A DNA stretch of 9,859 nt, from assembly GCA_002688185.1 (NCBI GenBank), contig NZCE01000045.1:1-9859 (forward strand). Reading direction: 5' to 3'. Positions 1 to 6,589 of the stretch are shown here, in pieces (position 1 is the stretch's first letter; each line of letters opens with the position of its first letter). The position numbers and the translations under genes are program-made. The notes below the pieces were generated by a model. That model worked only from the letters and a program-made list of their open reading frames with translations. It had not been told where the DNA came from and ran no database searches. The stretch comes from Spirochaetales bacterium. GTDB taxonomy: Bacteria > Spirochaetota > Spirochaetia > ARS1246.

Positions 1-1
1 C

Positions 2-1012
2 AAACTCGTCCAGCGTTTTAGGGTAAATCTCCATGCAGACACACTACATATGGGGTGCACCGGAGTCAAGTGCATACCCCCAAAAATTTACTCGGATGCG
101 GAGATGATTGTCAAAGTCAAGGAGCCGCAGCCCGATGAGTATCCCCTCCTCAGAGAAAACCAGATTTTATTTACCTATCTTCATCTTGCAGCTTCAGCGA
201 ATCTCACAAACGAGCTTAAGGAACGCAGGATAAAAGCGGTTGCATACGAGACTATTGAAACCGACGGGGGTGCCCTGCCGTGTCTAAAGCCTATGAGCGA
301 GATTGCGGGGAGACTGAGTGTTCAAGAAGGTGCAAAGTATCTCGAAAAGACTTTCGGCGGAAGGGGTGTGCTTCTTGGTGGGGTGCCAGGGGTGCCGCGG
401 GGCAAGGTCGGCATAGTGGGCGGGGGAGTAGTGGGTACTAATGCATGCAAGGTTGCCGTCGGGATGGGTGCCGAGGTCACAATTCTGGACATAAGCTCAG
501 ATCGCCTTGCCTATCTAGACGACATTTTTAGTACTCATCTCACAACCCTCTACAGTACCGACGCAAATATCGAGGCCGTACTGGCTCAAAGTGATCTCGT
601 CATTGGGGCTGTCCTCGTACCGGGGGCAAAAACACCAAGGCTTATCAGAAAAGAGCATCTAAAACTCATGAAGAGAGGCGCCGTGATCGTGGATGTTGCG
701 ATAGACCAGGGCGGTTGCGTGGAGACTTCACATCCAACTACCCACGACGACCCGGTTTTTGTAGTGGACGGGGTGGTTCACTACTGCGTGGCCAACATGC
801 CCGGGTCAGTTGCATTGTCATCCACCCTCGCGTTGACCAGCACAACGCTACCCTATGCCCTGCTCATAGCGGAACACGGGCTCGAAGAGGCGGTTTCAAT
901 TTCAGGGGCAATCTACCGCGGGGTAAACGTGTATGATGGAAAGTGCGTGTACCCGAATGTGGCCGATGCCCTCGGCATAAAGTCCTATGATTTGAGCAAT
1001 GTTCTCAAATAG
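2..1012 (+). CDS. ald: Alanine dehydrogenase, 5'-partial
   Basis: NAD-dependent alanine dehydrogenase, interconverting L-alanine with pyruvate plus ammonia in the cytoplasm. The frame is open to the left edge. The first ATG (50) would give 320 residues against about 370 for the family, and the conserved KVKEP motif would fall near residue 24 instead of about 74, so the true start lies outside the window and 50 is only an internal Met. Counting from that Met, Lys24 (KVKEP), His45 (YLHLA) and Asp219 (VDVAIDQGG) have the spacing of the family's catalytic Lys, His and Asp. The NAD-binding Rossmann loop GGGVVG is at 124-129, and the family block THDDP...VVHYCVANMPG is intact. The stretch after NMPG reads SVALSST where the family usually has AVPRTST or similar, losing the Pro and the basic residue. 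It ends 17 bases before a convergent gene, with no clear terminator between. The 16 residues encoded before base 50 match the family only weakly. Confidence 0.93.
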   Translation, partial: KLVQRFRVNLHADTLHMGCTGVKCIPPKIYSDAEMIVKVKEPQPDEYPLLRENQILFTYLHLAASANLTNELKERRIKAVAYETIETDGGALPCLKPMSEIAGRLSVQEGAKYLEKTFGGRGVLLGGVPGVPRGKVGIVGGGVVGTNACKVAVGMGAEVTILDISSDRLAYLDDIFSTHLTTLYSTDANIEAVLAQSDLVIGAVLVPGAKTPRLIRKEHLKLMKRGAVIVDVAIDQGGCVETSHPTTHDDPVFVVDGVVHYCVANMPGSVALSSTLALTSTTLPYALLIAEHGLEEAVSISGAIYRGVNVYDGKCVYPNVADALGIKSYDLSNVLK

Positions 1013-1029
1013 ATATACACATACTCAAA

Positions 1030-1263
1030 TCAAGCTTTTGCCGTATAGCCGGCATCGCTGACGGCCTGCACGAGAGCGTCCGCAGTTACCTCGGATTTTG
1101 CATTGGTGCTAACCACTGCAACGCCACCTCCACGGTCAACTTTAACTACCTTTTTGACGCCATTTACACCGCTCAAGGCGTTGCGCACTTTCATCTCGCA
1201 ATGCTCGCATGTCATGCCTTCCACCGACAGGGTGATTGCCTTTTTTGAACCAAATAGTGCCAT
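1030..1263 (-). CDS. Heavy-metal-associated (HMA) domain protein, CopZ/MerP-like
   Basis: A 77-residue single-domain metal-binding protein. The motif GMTCEHC at residues 16-22 supplies the two cysteines (19 and 22) that bind Cu(I) or another soft metal in this family. The rest follows the ferredoxin-like HMA fold, with a GVNGVKKVVKVD segment and a final DAGYTAKA, so the domain is complete. There is no signal peptide, so it is probably a cytoplasmic copper chaperone or metal buffer. Classic CopZ is 65-70 residues; here eight residues (MALFGSKK) precede the first strand. No metal ATPase or metalloregulator is adjacent in the window, so the metal and the partner are inferred only from the family. 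The ATG has no well-placed Shine-Dalgarno sequence: the only purine run (GGGA) abuts the start codon. It is convergent with ald and divergent from lnt. Confidence 0.88.
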   Translation of the reverse strand: MALFGSKKAITLSVEGMTCEHCEMKVRNALSGVNGVKKVVKVDRGGGVAVVSTNAKSEVTADALVQAVSDAGYTAKA

Positions 1264-1269
1264 TCCCGA

Positions 1270-1298
1270 AATATACCATTACCCAATAAAATTGGCTA
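1270..1298 (-). promoter_or_regulatory. Possible promoter/operator of the HMA gene
   Basis: On the minus strand a TATATT hexamer (1270-1275) lies just six bases before the ATG. About 17 bases upstream of it is TAGCCA, a 4/6 match to the -35 box. Between them is a perfect 5-bp inverted repeat, CCAAT-AAA-ATTGG (1283-1295), which could be a small operator. If this -10 is used, the message would be nearly leaderless, which would fit the missing Shine-Dalgarno. These are short motifs in AT-rich DNA and could be chance. Confidence 0.22.
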
Positions 1299-1509
1299 TA
1301 TTTATCGGGAGCGATATTTGAGGGTACTAGGTGTGGCTTTTTCGATTATGGAAGAGCCCGGCAGAGCTCACGCAAAGCTCGCCGAGCGCGGACCGCAAAG
1401 ACCTTGTATCCATATACACAGATTCCAACAATCCTGGACCAGGAAGCCCATGGCCGGTATTGCCTCAAGAATCTTCCGCGCATAGCCCACCTTTCTTTAA
1501 AAGCTCTGC

Positions 1510-1578
1510 GTTCTTGGCGTGACCTCTTTTCCCTCCACTTATACCACGGCTCAAAATAGCTACGTTGTTTCAGCCATC
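1510..1578 (-). repeat. Dispersed repeat, copy A (diverged)
   Basis: Two blocks on the minus strand match the plus strand at 9630-9668. One is GATGGCTGAAACAA (1565-1578 complement; 13/14 with copy B). The other is a 20-base block centred on GAGGTCACGCC (1510-1529 complement; 19/20). The blocks lie 30 bases further apart here than in copy B, an indel divisible by three. Both copies read the same way in one frame: W-L-K-Q, then K-R-S-R. Similarity decays beyond the second block. It sits just before, and may touch, the 5' end of the lnt frame. Confidence 0.6.
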
Positions 1579-1583
1579 TACTT

Positions 1584-3743
1584 GTGGCAAATCGCACCTT
1601 ATCTGTTCGGGTCGACTCACGAGTTGCGGAAAATCCTCTTGTTTTGTACAGTTGGCACCGTTTGAAAAATCATGCCGTAGTCTTATTCACCGCATTACTC
1701 ATCATTGCAGTCGGCACCTGGGGACTTATGCTATTCCTCAGTGGTCCCGAGACACCGACGATTTCCGACTTCCTATACGCCACGCTTTTTTTATCCCACA
1801 TGGTCTGGGGAACCAGCCTTCTGGCAGAAAGCCTGCATCCGTTGCTCAAAGGTCGCACCAAAACAGGCGGCAACTCACTCTCTCAATCTAAAATGCCTGA
1901 AGTTTTGCTGACCTACGGTCTTATCCTGTTCCTTTTCTCCTATATTTTTGCCCTCAACGCCAACATGGATTATGTACAGCGCTTTGCGGAAGGAAAAGAG
2001 AATCTCCATATAGCGCCGGATTCGCGGACGGAACGTCTCAGCTCGCTTATGAGATATGCGCCGTTTCTTGCGCTGGATATTTCAATTATTGTCGTCAGCC
2101 GATTAACGGCGGCCATAAAAATGAATAGTCGAACATTCGGCTATTGGGTGCGCCTGCTCGCGCTTCCCCTAACCCTCCTTTCATCAGCACTCTACACGTT
2201 TTCTCTGCCGTCCTTTGTCTCTCTCGATGGCATGGCAATACTCGGGTTCTTCTGTTTGGTTCCGTTATTACTCGTACTAGTATACATCCCCGCCGGATGG
2301 GCACCGCTCTACGTAACCGCATTTGGAGTAATCCAAACGATGTTGACCAATTTCTGGCTTGGAACGTTTAGTCTTGTTTCGTTGCAGGTAATAACAATAC
2401 TGTACCTGCTTTTCTATCTGGTATTTAGCCTGACTATATCTCTTGTAAAACGTCTTTCCGGCAACCACGTGGTTTTTCTGATTCCGCTGCTTTGGGTGAT
2501 TTTTGACTATCTTCGATCAACCGGTTTTCTGGGATTCCCGTGGGGGATGCTGGGAGTAAGTCAGTACAAAAACATACCATTTATCCAGATCGCTTCGCTA
2601 ACAGGGATTTGGGGAGTTTCCTTTCTCGTAATATGGGTAAACGCGGTCCTCGCATGGTGCATCTACCGCATATTCGGCAGAAACGGCCCTCATAGGCGTA
2701 TATGGCGGCGCGCGCAGCGGCGCGCGCAGCGGCGTGTGCCCATCAAAGCGTTGTTTGGAACCACATTGATTATCGGTTGCGTTTACGGCGCCGGCCTATT
2801 GTCTATTCTCGGGGAACCTCATGGTGACGCTAATCAATACACCATCGCCTTGGTTCAGCAGAACACCGACCCGAGAAAGAATGATTATGCCGAAGGCCTG
2901 CAAATTCTAAAAAGCCTCACTAATGAGGCAATGGTGTCATTGCCGGATCTGGTAGTATGGTCTGAGACTGCGTTTGTCCCCAACATCAGACGATGGAGCA
3001 GGGAAGATCCAAGAAGATTCACGTACGCTCGTTTGGTTGACGATTTTTTACACTATCAGCGCGACTTGGGTACGTGGCTGATTACAGGCAACGACGACTA
3101 TGAGTTGGTGGAGAAGTCCAACGGAGAAACCGCCCGATTTGATTATAACGCTTCAGTGCTGTTTGATCCTGAAGGAACGCGAACTAAAACCTATAGAAAG
3201 ATGCATCTTGTGCCGTTCACCGAATACTTCCCGTTCGAGAAACAGATGCCCAAGTTTTATAATCTTCTTCTGGATTTTGATGTCTATCTGTGGGAGCCCG
3301 GAACGGATCCTGTAGTGTTTGAGCACCCGGGATTCACATTTTCGACTCCAATCTGCTTTGAAGATGGATTTCCGCGGGATGTTCGCCGGTTTGTTAGAGC
3401 GGGCGCAGAGCTTATTATCAATCTGTCGAACGACTATTGGTCGCTTTCAGAGGTTGAGGCCAAACAGCATTATGCAAATACCATTTTCAGAGCCATTGAA
3501 AATCGTAGAGAGTTCCTCCGGGCGTCGGCTTCAGGCGTGACCAGCCACGTTGACAAAACGGGCAGACTGCGAGAGTCTCTGCCGTTTTATGAAGAATCTT
3601 TCCTCATCGTGGAAGTTGACATCGGTGAATCACGAACATCATACTTCACACGATTTGGCGATTGGTTTCCCGTTACTCTTGCGGCTTTTTGCTGCCTTTT
3701 TTTGCTGTTTAACGCATTTGGATTCATGCGGAGGAGAAGCTGA
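1584..3743 (+). CDS. lnt: Apolipoprotein N-acyltransferase with extended membrane N-terminus
   Basis: Lnt transfers a third acyl chain from phospholipid to the N-terminal cysteine of diacylated lipoproteins at the inner membrane. The classic family block is at residues 315-353 (FLGFPWGMLGVSQY...Q...GIWGVSFLVIWVNA). The nitrilase-like catalytic domain covers roughly residues 413-690. The catalytic triad is visible as Glu461 (WSETAF), Lys539 (YRKMHLVPF) and Cys591 (ICFED), with Lys-to-Cys spacing of 52 as in E. coli Lnt. A final membrane helix lies near 695-712. The protein is 719 residues against about 510-540 usually. The Lnt core appears to begin near residue 187, so some 185 residues with about four predicted membrane segments (about 28-52, 60-82, 106-124, 158-176) are extra. 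An in-frame 12-bp tandem repeat encodes RRAQ twice at 375-382. The GTG at 1584 lacks a Shine-Dalgarno; TTG at 1644 or 1662 are alternatives, and an in-frame stop at 1557 bars anything further upstream. The stop overlaps the next start. Confidence 0.92.
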   Translation: MANRTLSVRVDSRVAENPLVLYSWHRLKNHAVVLFTALLIIAVGTWGLMLFLSGPETPTISDFLYATLFLSHMVWGTSLLAESLHPLLKGRTKTGGNSLSQSKMPEVLLTYGLILFLFSYIFALNANMDYVQRFAEGKENLHIAPDSRTERLSSLMRYAPFLALDISIIVVSRLTAAIKMNSRTFGYWVRLLALPLTLLSSALYTFSLPSFVSLDGMAILGFFCLVPLLLVLVYIPAGWAPLYVTAFGVIQTMLTNFWLGTFSLVSLQVITILYLLFYLVFSLTISLVKRLSGNHVVFLIPLLWVIFDYLRSTGFLGFPWGMLGVSQYKNIPFIQIASLTGIWGVSFLVIWVNAVLAWCIYRIFGRNGPHRRIWRRAQRRAQRRVPIKALFGTTLIIGCVYGAGLLSILGEPHGDANQYTIALVQQNTDPRKNDYAEGLQILKSLTNEAMVSLPDLVVWSETAFVPNIRRWSREDPRRFTYARLVDDFLHYQRDLGTWLITGNDDYELVEKSNGETARFDYNASVLFDPEGTRTKTYRKMHLVPFTEYFPFEKQMPKFYNLLLDFDVYLWEPGTDPVVFEHPGFTFSTPICFEDGFPRDVRRFVRAGAELIINLSNDYWSLSEVEAKQHYANTIFRAIENRREFLRASASGVTSHVDKTGRLRESLPFYEESFLIVEVDIGESRTSYFTRFGDWFPVTLAAFCCLFLLFNAFGFMRRRS
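2706..2737 (+). repeat. 12-bp tandem repeat inside lnt
   Basis: The unit CGGCGCGCGCAG occurs twice in a row (2706-2717 and 2718-2729), followed by a partial third copy, CGGCGTGTG. It is in frame and encodes Arg-Arg-Ala-Gln repeats in a strongly basic loop between two Lnt membrane helices. The unit is four codons long, so slippage would change loop length without a frameshift. The stretch is much more GC-rich than its surroundings. Confidence 0.85.
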
Positions 3744-4600
3744 TGGCTCTCAAGAAAAGCGAAATCCTGTTGCTTGCAAAGCGGTGCGACAGACCGCCCC
3801 TATGGGAAAAAACCGATGTATTTTGGGCGGATCCGTATATATCCAAACATATCCTCCACGCCCATCTCAATCCAGATACTGATGACGCGAGCAGAAAACC
3901 GGCAACCATTCGTCTCTCGGCCGATTGGATTGCCGAGCAAGCCGGTGGGGGCGCCGGAAGAGAGCTGTTGGACCTAGGTTGTGGCCCCGGGCTCTACTGT
4001 GCAGAGTTCAGCAGGCTTGGCTTTGACGTCACCGGGGTGGATTTCTCCAGCAACTCTCTGAGGCACGCCAGGGCCAGTGCCGCCGAGAACGGTATGCTTA
4101 TACAGTATCTGGAGAAAAACTACCTGTCTGGAGAGTTGGCCGGCACTTATGATGTAATAACGCTAATCTATGGGGACTTTTGTGTTCTAAATGACCACGA
4201 CAGGAGTCTCCTGCTATGGAAAATCCGCGGCTTATTGAAGCCGGACGGGCTCTTTGCTTTCGATGTATTTACCCACCCTTATGTGAAAAGGACGGGTTTG
4301 AAAACCGACTGGTATGCACGGATTGAGGATGGGTTCTGGCATCCGGAGCCGCACCTCGTTCTCGAGCAGGGATTTGCATACCCTGAGGAGAACATACACT
4401 TAAATCAATATACGATTTTCCCGGCCGGCAAAGGGCAGAAGACGTTTAATATCTGGCACCACTACTACAGCCCAACGACCATTCGCGAACTGTTGAAAAA
4501 ACATAAGCTCTCAATAGTCTGCCAGCAGGGCGATCTCACCGGAAAGCCTGTAGAGAACGATGACGAATGGATCGGTATCATAGCAAAGCGACTACCGTGA
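3743..4600 (+). CDS. Class I SAM-dependent methyltransferase, substrate unknown
   Basis: A 285-residue cytoplasmic methyltransferase. SAM-binding motif I is LLDLGCGPG at residues 75-83, and the acidic residue closing strand 2 is Asp100 in GVDFS. A later strand and motif resembling the family's post-IV region reads LLKPDGLFAFDVF. The N-terminal section FWADPYISKHILHAHLNPDTDDASRKP resembles a conserved leader I associate with a widespread uncharacterised bacterial methyltransferase group, not a recognisable rRNA, quinone or protein methylase, so no substrate is assigned. The start is well supported: GGAGGAGAAG lies just upstream (3730-3739), and the ATG overlaps the lnt stop in TGATG, so translation is likely coupled to lnt. 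Length and motifs are intact. The lnt link could point to an envelope substrate, but that is inference. Confidence 0.88.
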   Translation: MALKKSEILLLAKRCDRPPLWEKTDVFWADPYISKHILHAHLNPDTDDASRKPATIRLSADWIAEQAGGGAGRELLDLGCGPGLYCAEFSRLGFDVTGVDFSSNSLRHARASAAENGMLIQYLEKNYLSGELAGTYDVITLIYGDFCVLNDHDRSLLLWKIRGLLKPDGLFAFDVFTHPYVKRTGLKTDWYARIEDGFWHPEPHLVLEQGFAYPEENIHLNQYTIFPAGKGQKTFNIWHHYYSPTTIRELLKKHKLSIVCQQGDLTGKPVENDDEWIGIIAKRLP

Positions 4601-4659
4601 AGTCTTGTGTCGGACAATCTTGATTTCAACTCCTATGCGTACTAAGCTAAAAAAACATG

Positions 4660-4771
4660 GAGTGCGTCGAAGCTTGCAGTTTTGAATATATTGCGGATTT
4701 TAAGCGTCTGAGACCAACCAGAGCCGACATTTTCCGGCTTCGAAGGCAAAAATGCAAGCTTCGACGCACTC
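4660..4771. repeat. 112-bp inverted-repeat element (MITE-like or structured RNA)
   Basis: The ends are perfect 19-bp inverted repeats: GAGTGCGTCGAAGCTTGCA at 4660-4678 and its complement at 4753-4771. After one mismatch pairing resumes for five bases, giving 24 of 25 paired positions per arm. The interior holds a second small hairpin (AGCCG 4722-4726 with CGGCT 4735-4739). The end sequence recurs near 9721. No clear target-site duplication flanks it and no coding sequence lies inside, so it could be a non-autonomous mobile element, or a repeat acting as an RNA hairpin between the methyltransferase and the antitoxin gene. It supplies the first part of a longer open frame that reads into the antitoxin, which I judge spurious. 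Confidence 0.8.
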
Positions 4772-4847
4772 TCAAAAGAGCAACGGCAATTCTTTTCCGG
4801 CCGCACAAAAGTCCATTTACGATTGTGTGTTCAGGCCAGCGCATAGC

Positions 4848-4854
4848 AGGGAGG
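4848..4854 (+). promoter_or_regulatory. Shine-Dalgarno fixing the antitoxin start
   Basis: AGGGAGG is followed by six bases and then GTG at 4861. This strong site decides the start over the in-frame ATG at 4657, which would make an implausible 162-residue protein reading through the inverted-repeat element. Confidence 0.8.
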
Positions 4855-4860
4855 ACACCT

Positions 4861-5145
4861 GTGATTACGACTCGAATATCAGATTATAGAAGTCGACTCT
4901 CACATTTCCATGCCACGGTACTCAATAACCACGAACCGCTGGTCGTCACGGGATCATCACGTGGTGATGTGGTGGTTCTTCCGGCCGAAGATTATGAAAG
5001 GCTTAGGGAGACGATCAGCATACTCAAAGATCGGGCCACTATGAACAGTCTCTTGGATAACCGAGCAGAACATTACCACGGGTCGGTTAAAGCACATACC
5101 GTTGATGAGACCTTTAACGATGTCTTGGAAAGTGAAGATAAGTAA
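4861..5145 (+). CDS. Type II antitoxin, Phd/YefM family
   Basis: A 94-residue antitoxin expected to bind and neutralise the downstream YoeB/Txe-like toxin and, through its N-terminal fold, repress its own operon. The family pattern is clear: an opening strand and helix ITTRISDYRSRLSHFHATVLNN, then HEPLVVTGSSRGDVVVLPAEDYERLRETISIL, matching YefM's (D/N)HEPV.IT...G..VVL...DY..L.ET..LL. The C-terminal part, rich in acidic residues, is the expected toxin-binding tail. The start is GTG, set by AGGGAGG six bases upstream. The gene overlaps the chosen toxin start by 26 bases. The N-terminal EAR motif typical of YefM (SEARANL) is replaced by SDYRSRL, so it is a divergent member. Confidence 0.87.
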   Translation: MITTRISDYRSRLSHFHATVLNNHEPLVVTGSSRGDVVVLPAEDYERLRETISILKDRATMNSLLDNRAEHYHGSVKAHTVDETFNDVLESEDK

Positions 5146-5383
5146 TCAAGCCCGAGAAGATCTTGACTATTTTCGCGCATATGATAAAAGCACGTACGAA
5201 ACTTGCCATGATCTCACCAATCGCCTGGCTTCTGAGCCCTACGAGGGACCCGGCAAGCCCATGCCGGCCGCTGAATTGGGAGGTGATGTGTGGTTTCGTA
5301 GGGTCAGCTTGGAGCACAGAATGGTTTATGAAGTCTTTCAAGACTTAATCATTGTTGCATCTTATAGGAATCACCTTGAATAA
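5120..5383 (+). CDS. YoeB/Txe-family toxin with altered catalytic positions
   Basis: An 87-residue protein aligning end to end with YoeB, a ribosome-dependent mRNA endonuclease. Shared features are the opening strand MSWKVKIS, the DLDYFRAYDK helix, the YEGPGKP turn (residues 41-47), WFRRVSLEHRMVYEV (58-72) and a closing VASYRNHLE. The Arg equivalent to YoeB Arg65 is present (Arg67), as is the terminal His (His85, YoeB His83). Met48 occupies the place of the catalytic Glu46, and Leu86 that of Tyr84. A Glu four residues later (Glu52) might compensate, or activity may be reduced. ATG 5120 is chosen because it aligns with family starts; TTG 5102 and ATG 5105 would add five or six residues. No strong Shine-Dalgarno is seen, consistent with coupling to the antitoxin it overlaps. 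Its last 8 bases overlap the MFS start. Confidence 0.83.
   Translation: MSWKVKISNQAREDLDYFRAYDKSTYETCHDLTNRLASEPYEGPGKPMPAAELGGDVWFRRVSLEHRMVYEVFQDLIIVASYRNHLE
5366..5370 (+). promoter_or_regulatory. Shine-Dalgarno deciding the MFS start
   Basis: AGGAA lies inside the toxin coding region, five bases before TTG 5376. It supports this start over the upstream in-frame TTG codons at 5352 and 5355, which lack such a site. Confidence 0.6.
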
Positions 5384-6548
5384 AAAAATCGCACGTATTC
5401 TCTTTTTAGCAGCGACCTTTCTCTACTGGATTTCCCTGTACCTTTACGTTCCAACCCTCTCAACATTCGTAAAGACTAGAACGAGTGATCTTGCCGTTGT
5501 TGGTACTGTTCTATCGATGTATGGGCTGTGGCAGGCAATCATGCGCATTCCAACCGGTATCGGCGTCGATAAATTAGGGCGGGGGAAACCGTTTATCGTC
5601 ATAGGCATGCTGTTTGCCGCAGCGGGAGCCTTGGTTATGGCATATAGCCAATCCGTGACGGGCCTTGCCCTGGGGCGCACACTCACCGGCTTTGCCGCAG
5701 CCACTTGGGTGCCACTGGTCGCCGTATTCTCGAGGATGTTCGAACCAAAACAGGCGGTGTACGCCACTTCAATCCTCTGGCTCTCGGGGTCCATAGGCCG
5801 AATGCTCGCCACTAGCTCCAACGGTTTCTTGAATAGCGCCGGAGGCTACCAACTCGCATTTGTGCTTGCCGCCGTCGCCGCAGGTGCTGCAATTCTGTTT
5901 GTACTTCTCTCCAGAGAAGAGAAACGAGAGGCCCACGTCGTCTCTGTTTCATCAATTGCAAAGCTTTTTAGGCGCGCGGACCTGATGTTGCCGTCCTGCA
6001 TCAGCCTGGTGCTGCAAATCAGCACCTGGGGAATCACATTCTCTTTCCTTGCTATCAAGGCAGAGGACTTCGGCGCCAACGACATCGTCAAGAGTCTTTT
6101 GGTAAGCCTGAACCTGGTGGCTCTCACCTCCGGGAGCTTGCTCAATACCATCATCACCAAGCGGGTAAATCACGTGTATCTGCTGTTGGTGAGCATCTTG
6201 GCTTTTGTCGCCGGTATTTTTGTGATGGTGGCTGGCGGAGCGCTGCCTATGCTCTATCTCGGTACCATGCTCATGGGAATTGCCATTGGGTTCGCCTATC
6301 CCACCCTCATGGGTTTGAGCATTCGTGAAGTTGAGCCGTCACACAGAACCACCGCAATGGGCATACACCAATCCGTGTACGCCATCGGTATGTTTGCCGG
6401 GCCCTGGTTGGGTGGGATTATTTCCGATTCCGCGGGTATCTCGACCATGTTTGGCGTATTGGCCGTGTTTACTTTGGTGGGCTCGTATGCTTTGCTCACA
6501 GCATATTGGAAGCATCATCGACGGCAAAATACTACAGAAGGGCGATAA
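5376..6548 (+). CDS. Major facilitator superfamily (MFS) transporter
   Basis: A 390-residue polytopic inner-membrane transporter with about 12 hydrophobic segments in two halves joined by a charged loop near SREEKREAHVV. The MFS loop 2-3 signature is visible as IGVDKLGRGKPF. The second half carries GIAIGFAYPTLMGLSIREVEPSHRTTAMGIHQSVYAIGMFAGP, typical of drug-efflux-like MFS permeases. The substrate cannot be read from sequence. TTG at 5376 is chosen over TTG 5352 because AGGAA (5366-5370) lies five bases before it and the protein then opens MNKKIARILFLAATF. This start lies inside the end of the toxin gene (8-base overlap), which implies co-transcription and probably translational coupling with the toxin-antitoxin pair. 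It ends 41 bases before the convergent OmpA-like gene. Confidence 0.9.
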   Translation: MNKKIARILFLAATFLYWISLYLYVPTLSTFVKTRTSDLAVVGTVLSMYGLWQAIMRIPTGIGVDKLGRGKPFIVIGMLFAAAGALVMAYSQSVTGLALGRTLTGFAAATWVPLVAVFSRMFEPKQAVYATSILWLSGSIGRMLATSSNGFLNSAGGYQLAFVLAAVAAGAAILFVLLSREEKREAHVVSVSSIAKLFRRADLMLPSCISLVLQISTWGITFSFLAIKAEDFGANDIVKSLLVSLNLVALTSGSLLNTIITKRVNHVYLLLVSILAFVAGIFVMVAGGALPMLYLGTMLMGIAIGFAYPTLMGLSIREVEPSHRTTAMGIHQSVYAIGMFAGPWLGGIISDSAGISTMFGVLAVFTLVGSYALLTAYWKHHRRQNTTEGR

Positions 6549-6589
6549 GAAGGCGGACCGTCAGAACCGGACCAGAGCCCCGGAACAGA

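Larger units (their letters stand above)
1264..1583. other. Divergent intergenic region, no supported gene
   Basis: About 320 bases separate the HMA gene (minus) from lnt (plus). The part near 1264-1300 may hold the HMA promoter. The part from about 1510 to 1578 is a diverged copy of a dispersed repeat also found near 9630-9668. An 83-codon minus-strand frame (1346-1597, GTG start) spans most of the region. Its product is extremely rich in Arg and Trp, it lacks a Shine-Dalgarno and it runs into the lnt reading frame, so I do not annotate it as a gene. No convincing sigma-70 promoter for lnt was seen. Confidence 0.5.

Noticed and set aside
1346..1597. 83-codon minus-strand frame between the HMA gene and lnt
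   Set aside because: The product is dominated by Arg and Trp, the GTG start has no Shine-Dalgarno, no family is recognised, and the part resembling 9630-9668 is better explained as repeat DNA. It overlaps the lnt 5' end.
4660..4771. The inverted-repeat element as an integron attC site
   Set aside because: Size and folding are suggestive and some spirochaetes carry integrons, but the expected RYYYAAC and GTTRRRY end cores are absent and no integrase or cassette series is seen.
4657..4860. N-terminal extension of the antitoxin frame from ATG 4657
   Set aside because: The first 68 codons translate the inverted-repeat element and its flank, have no antitoxin similarity, and a strong Shine-Dalgarno supports GTG 4861.
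5444..5821. Long minus-strand frame inside the MFS gene
   Set aside because: It lies wholly opposite a clear membrane transporter and has no recognisable features; it is a shadow frame.
6549..6589. Shared terminator between the convergent MFS and OmpA-like genes
   Set aside because: There are GC-rich CCGG repeats but no stable stem followed by a T-run on either strand.
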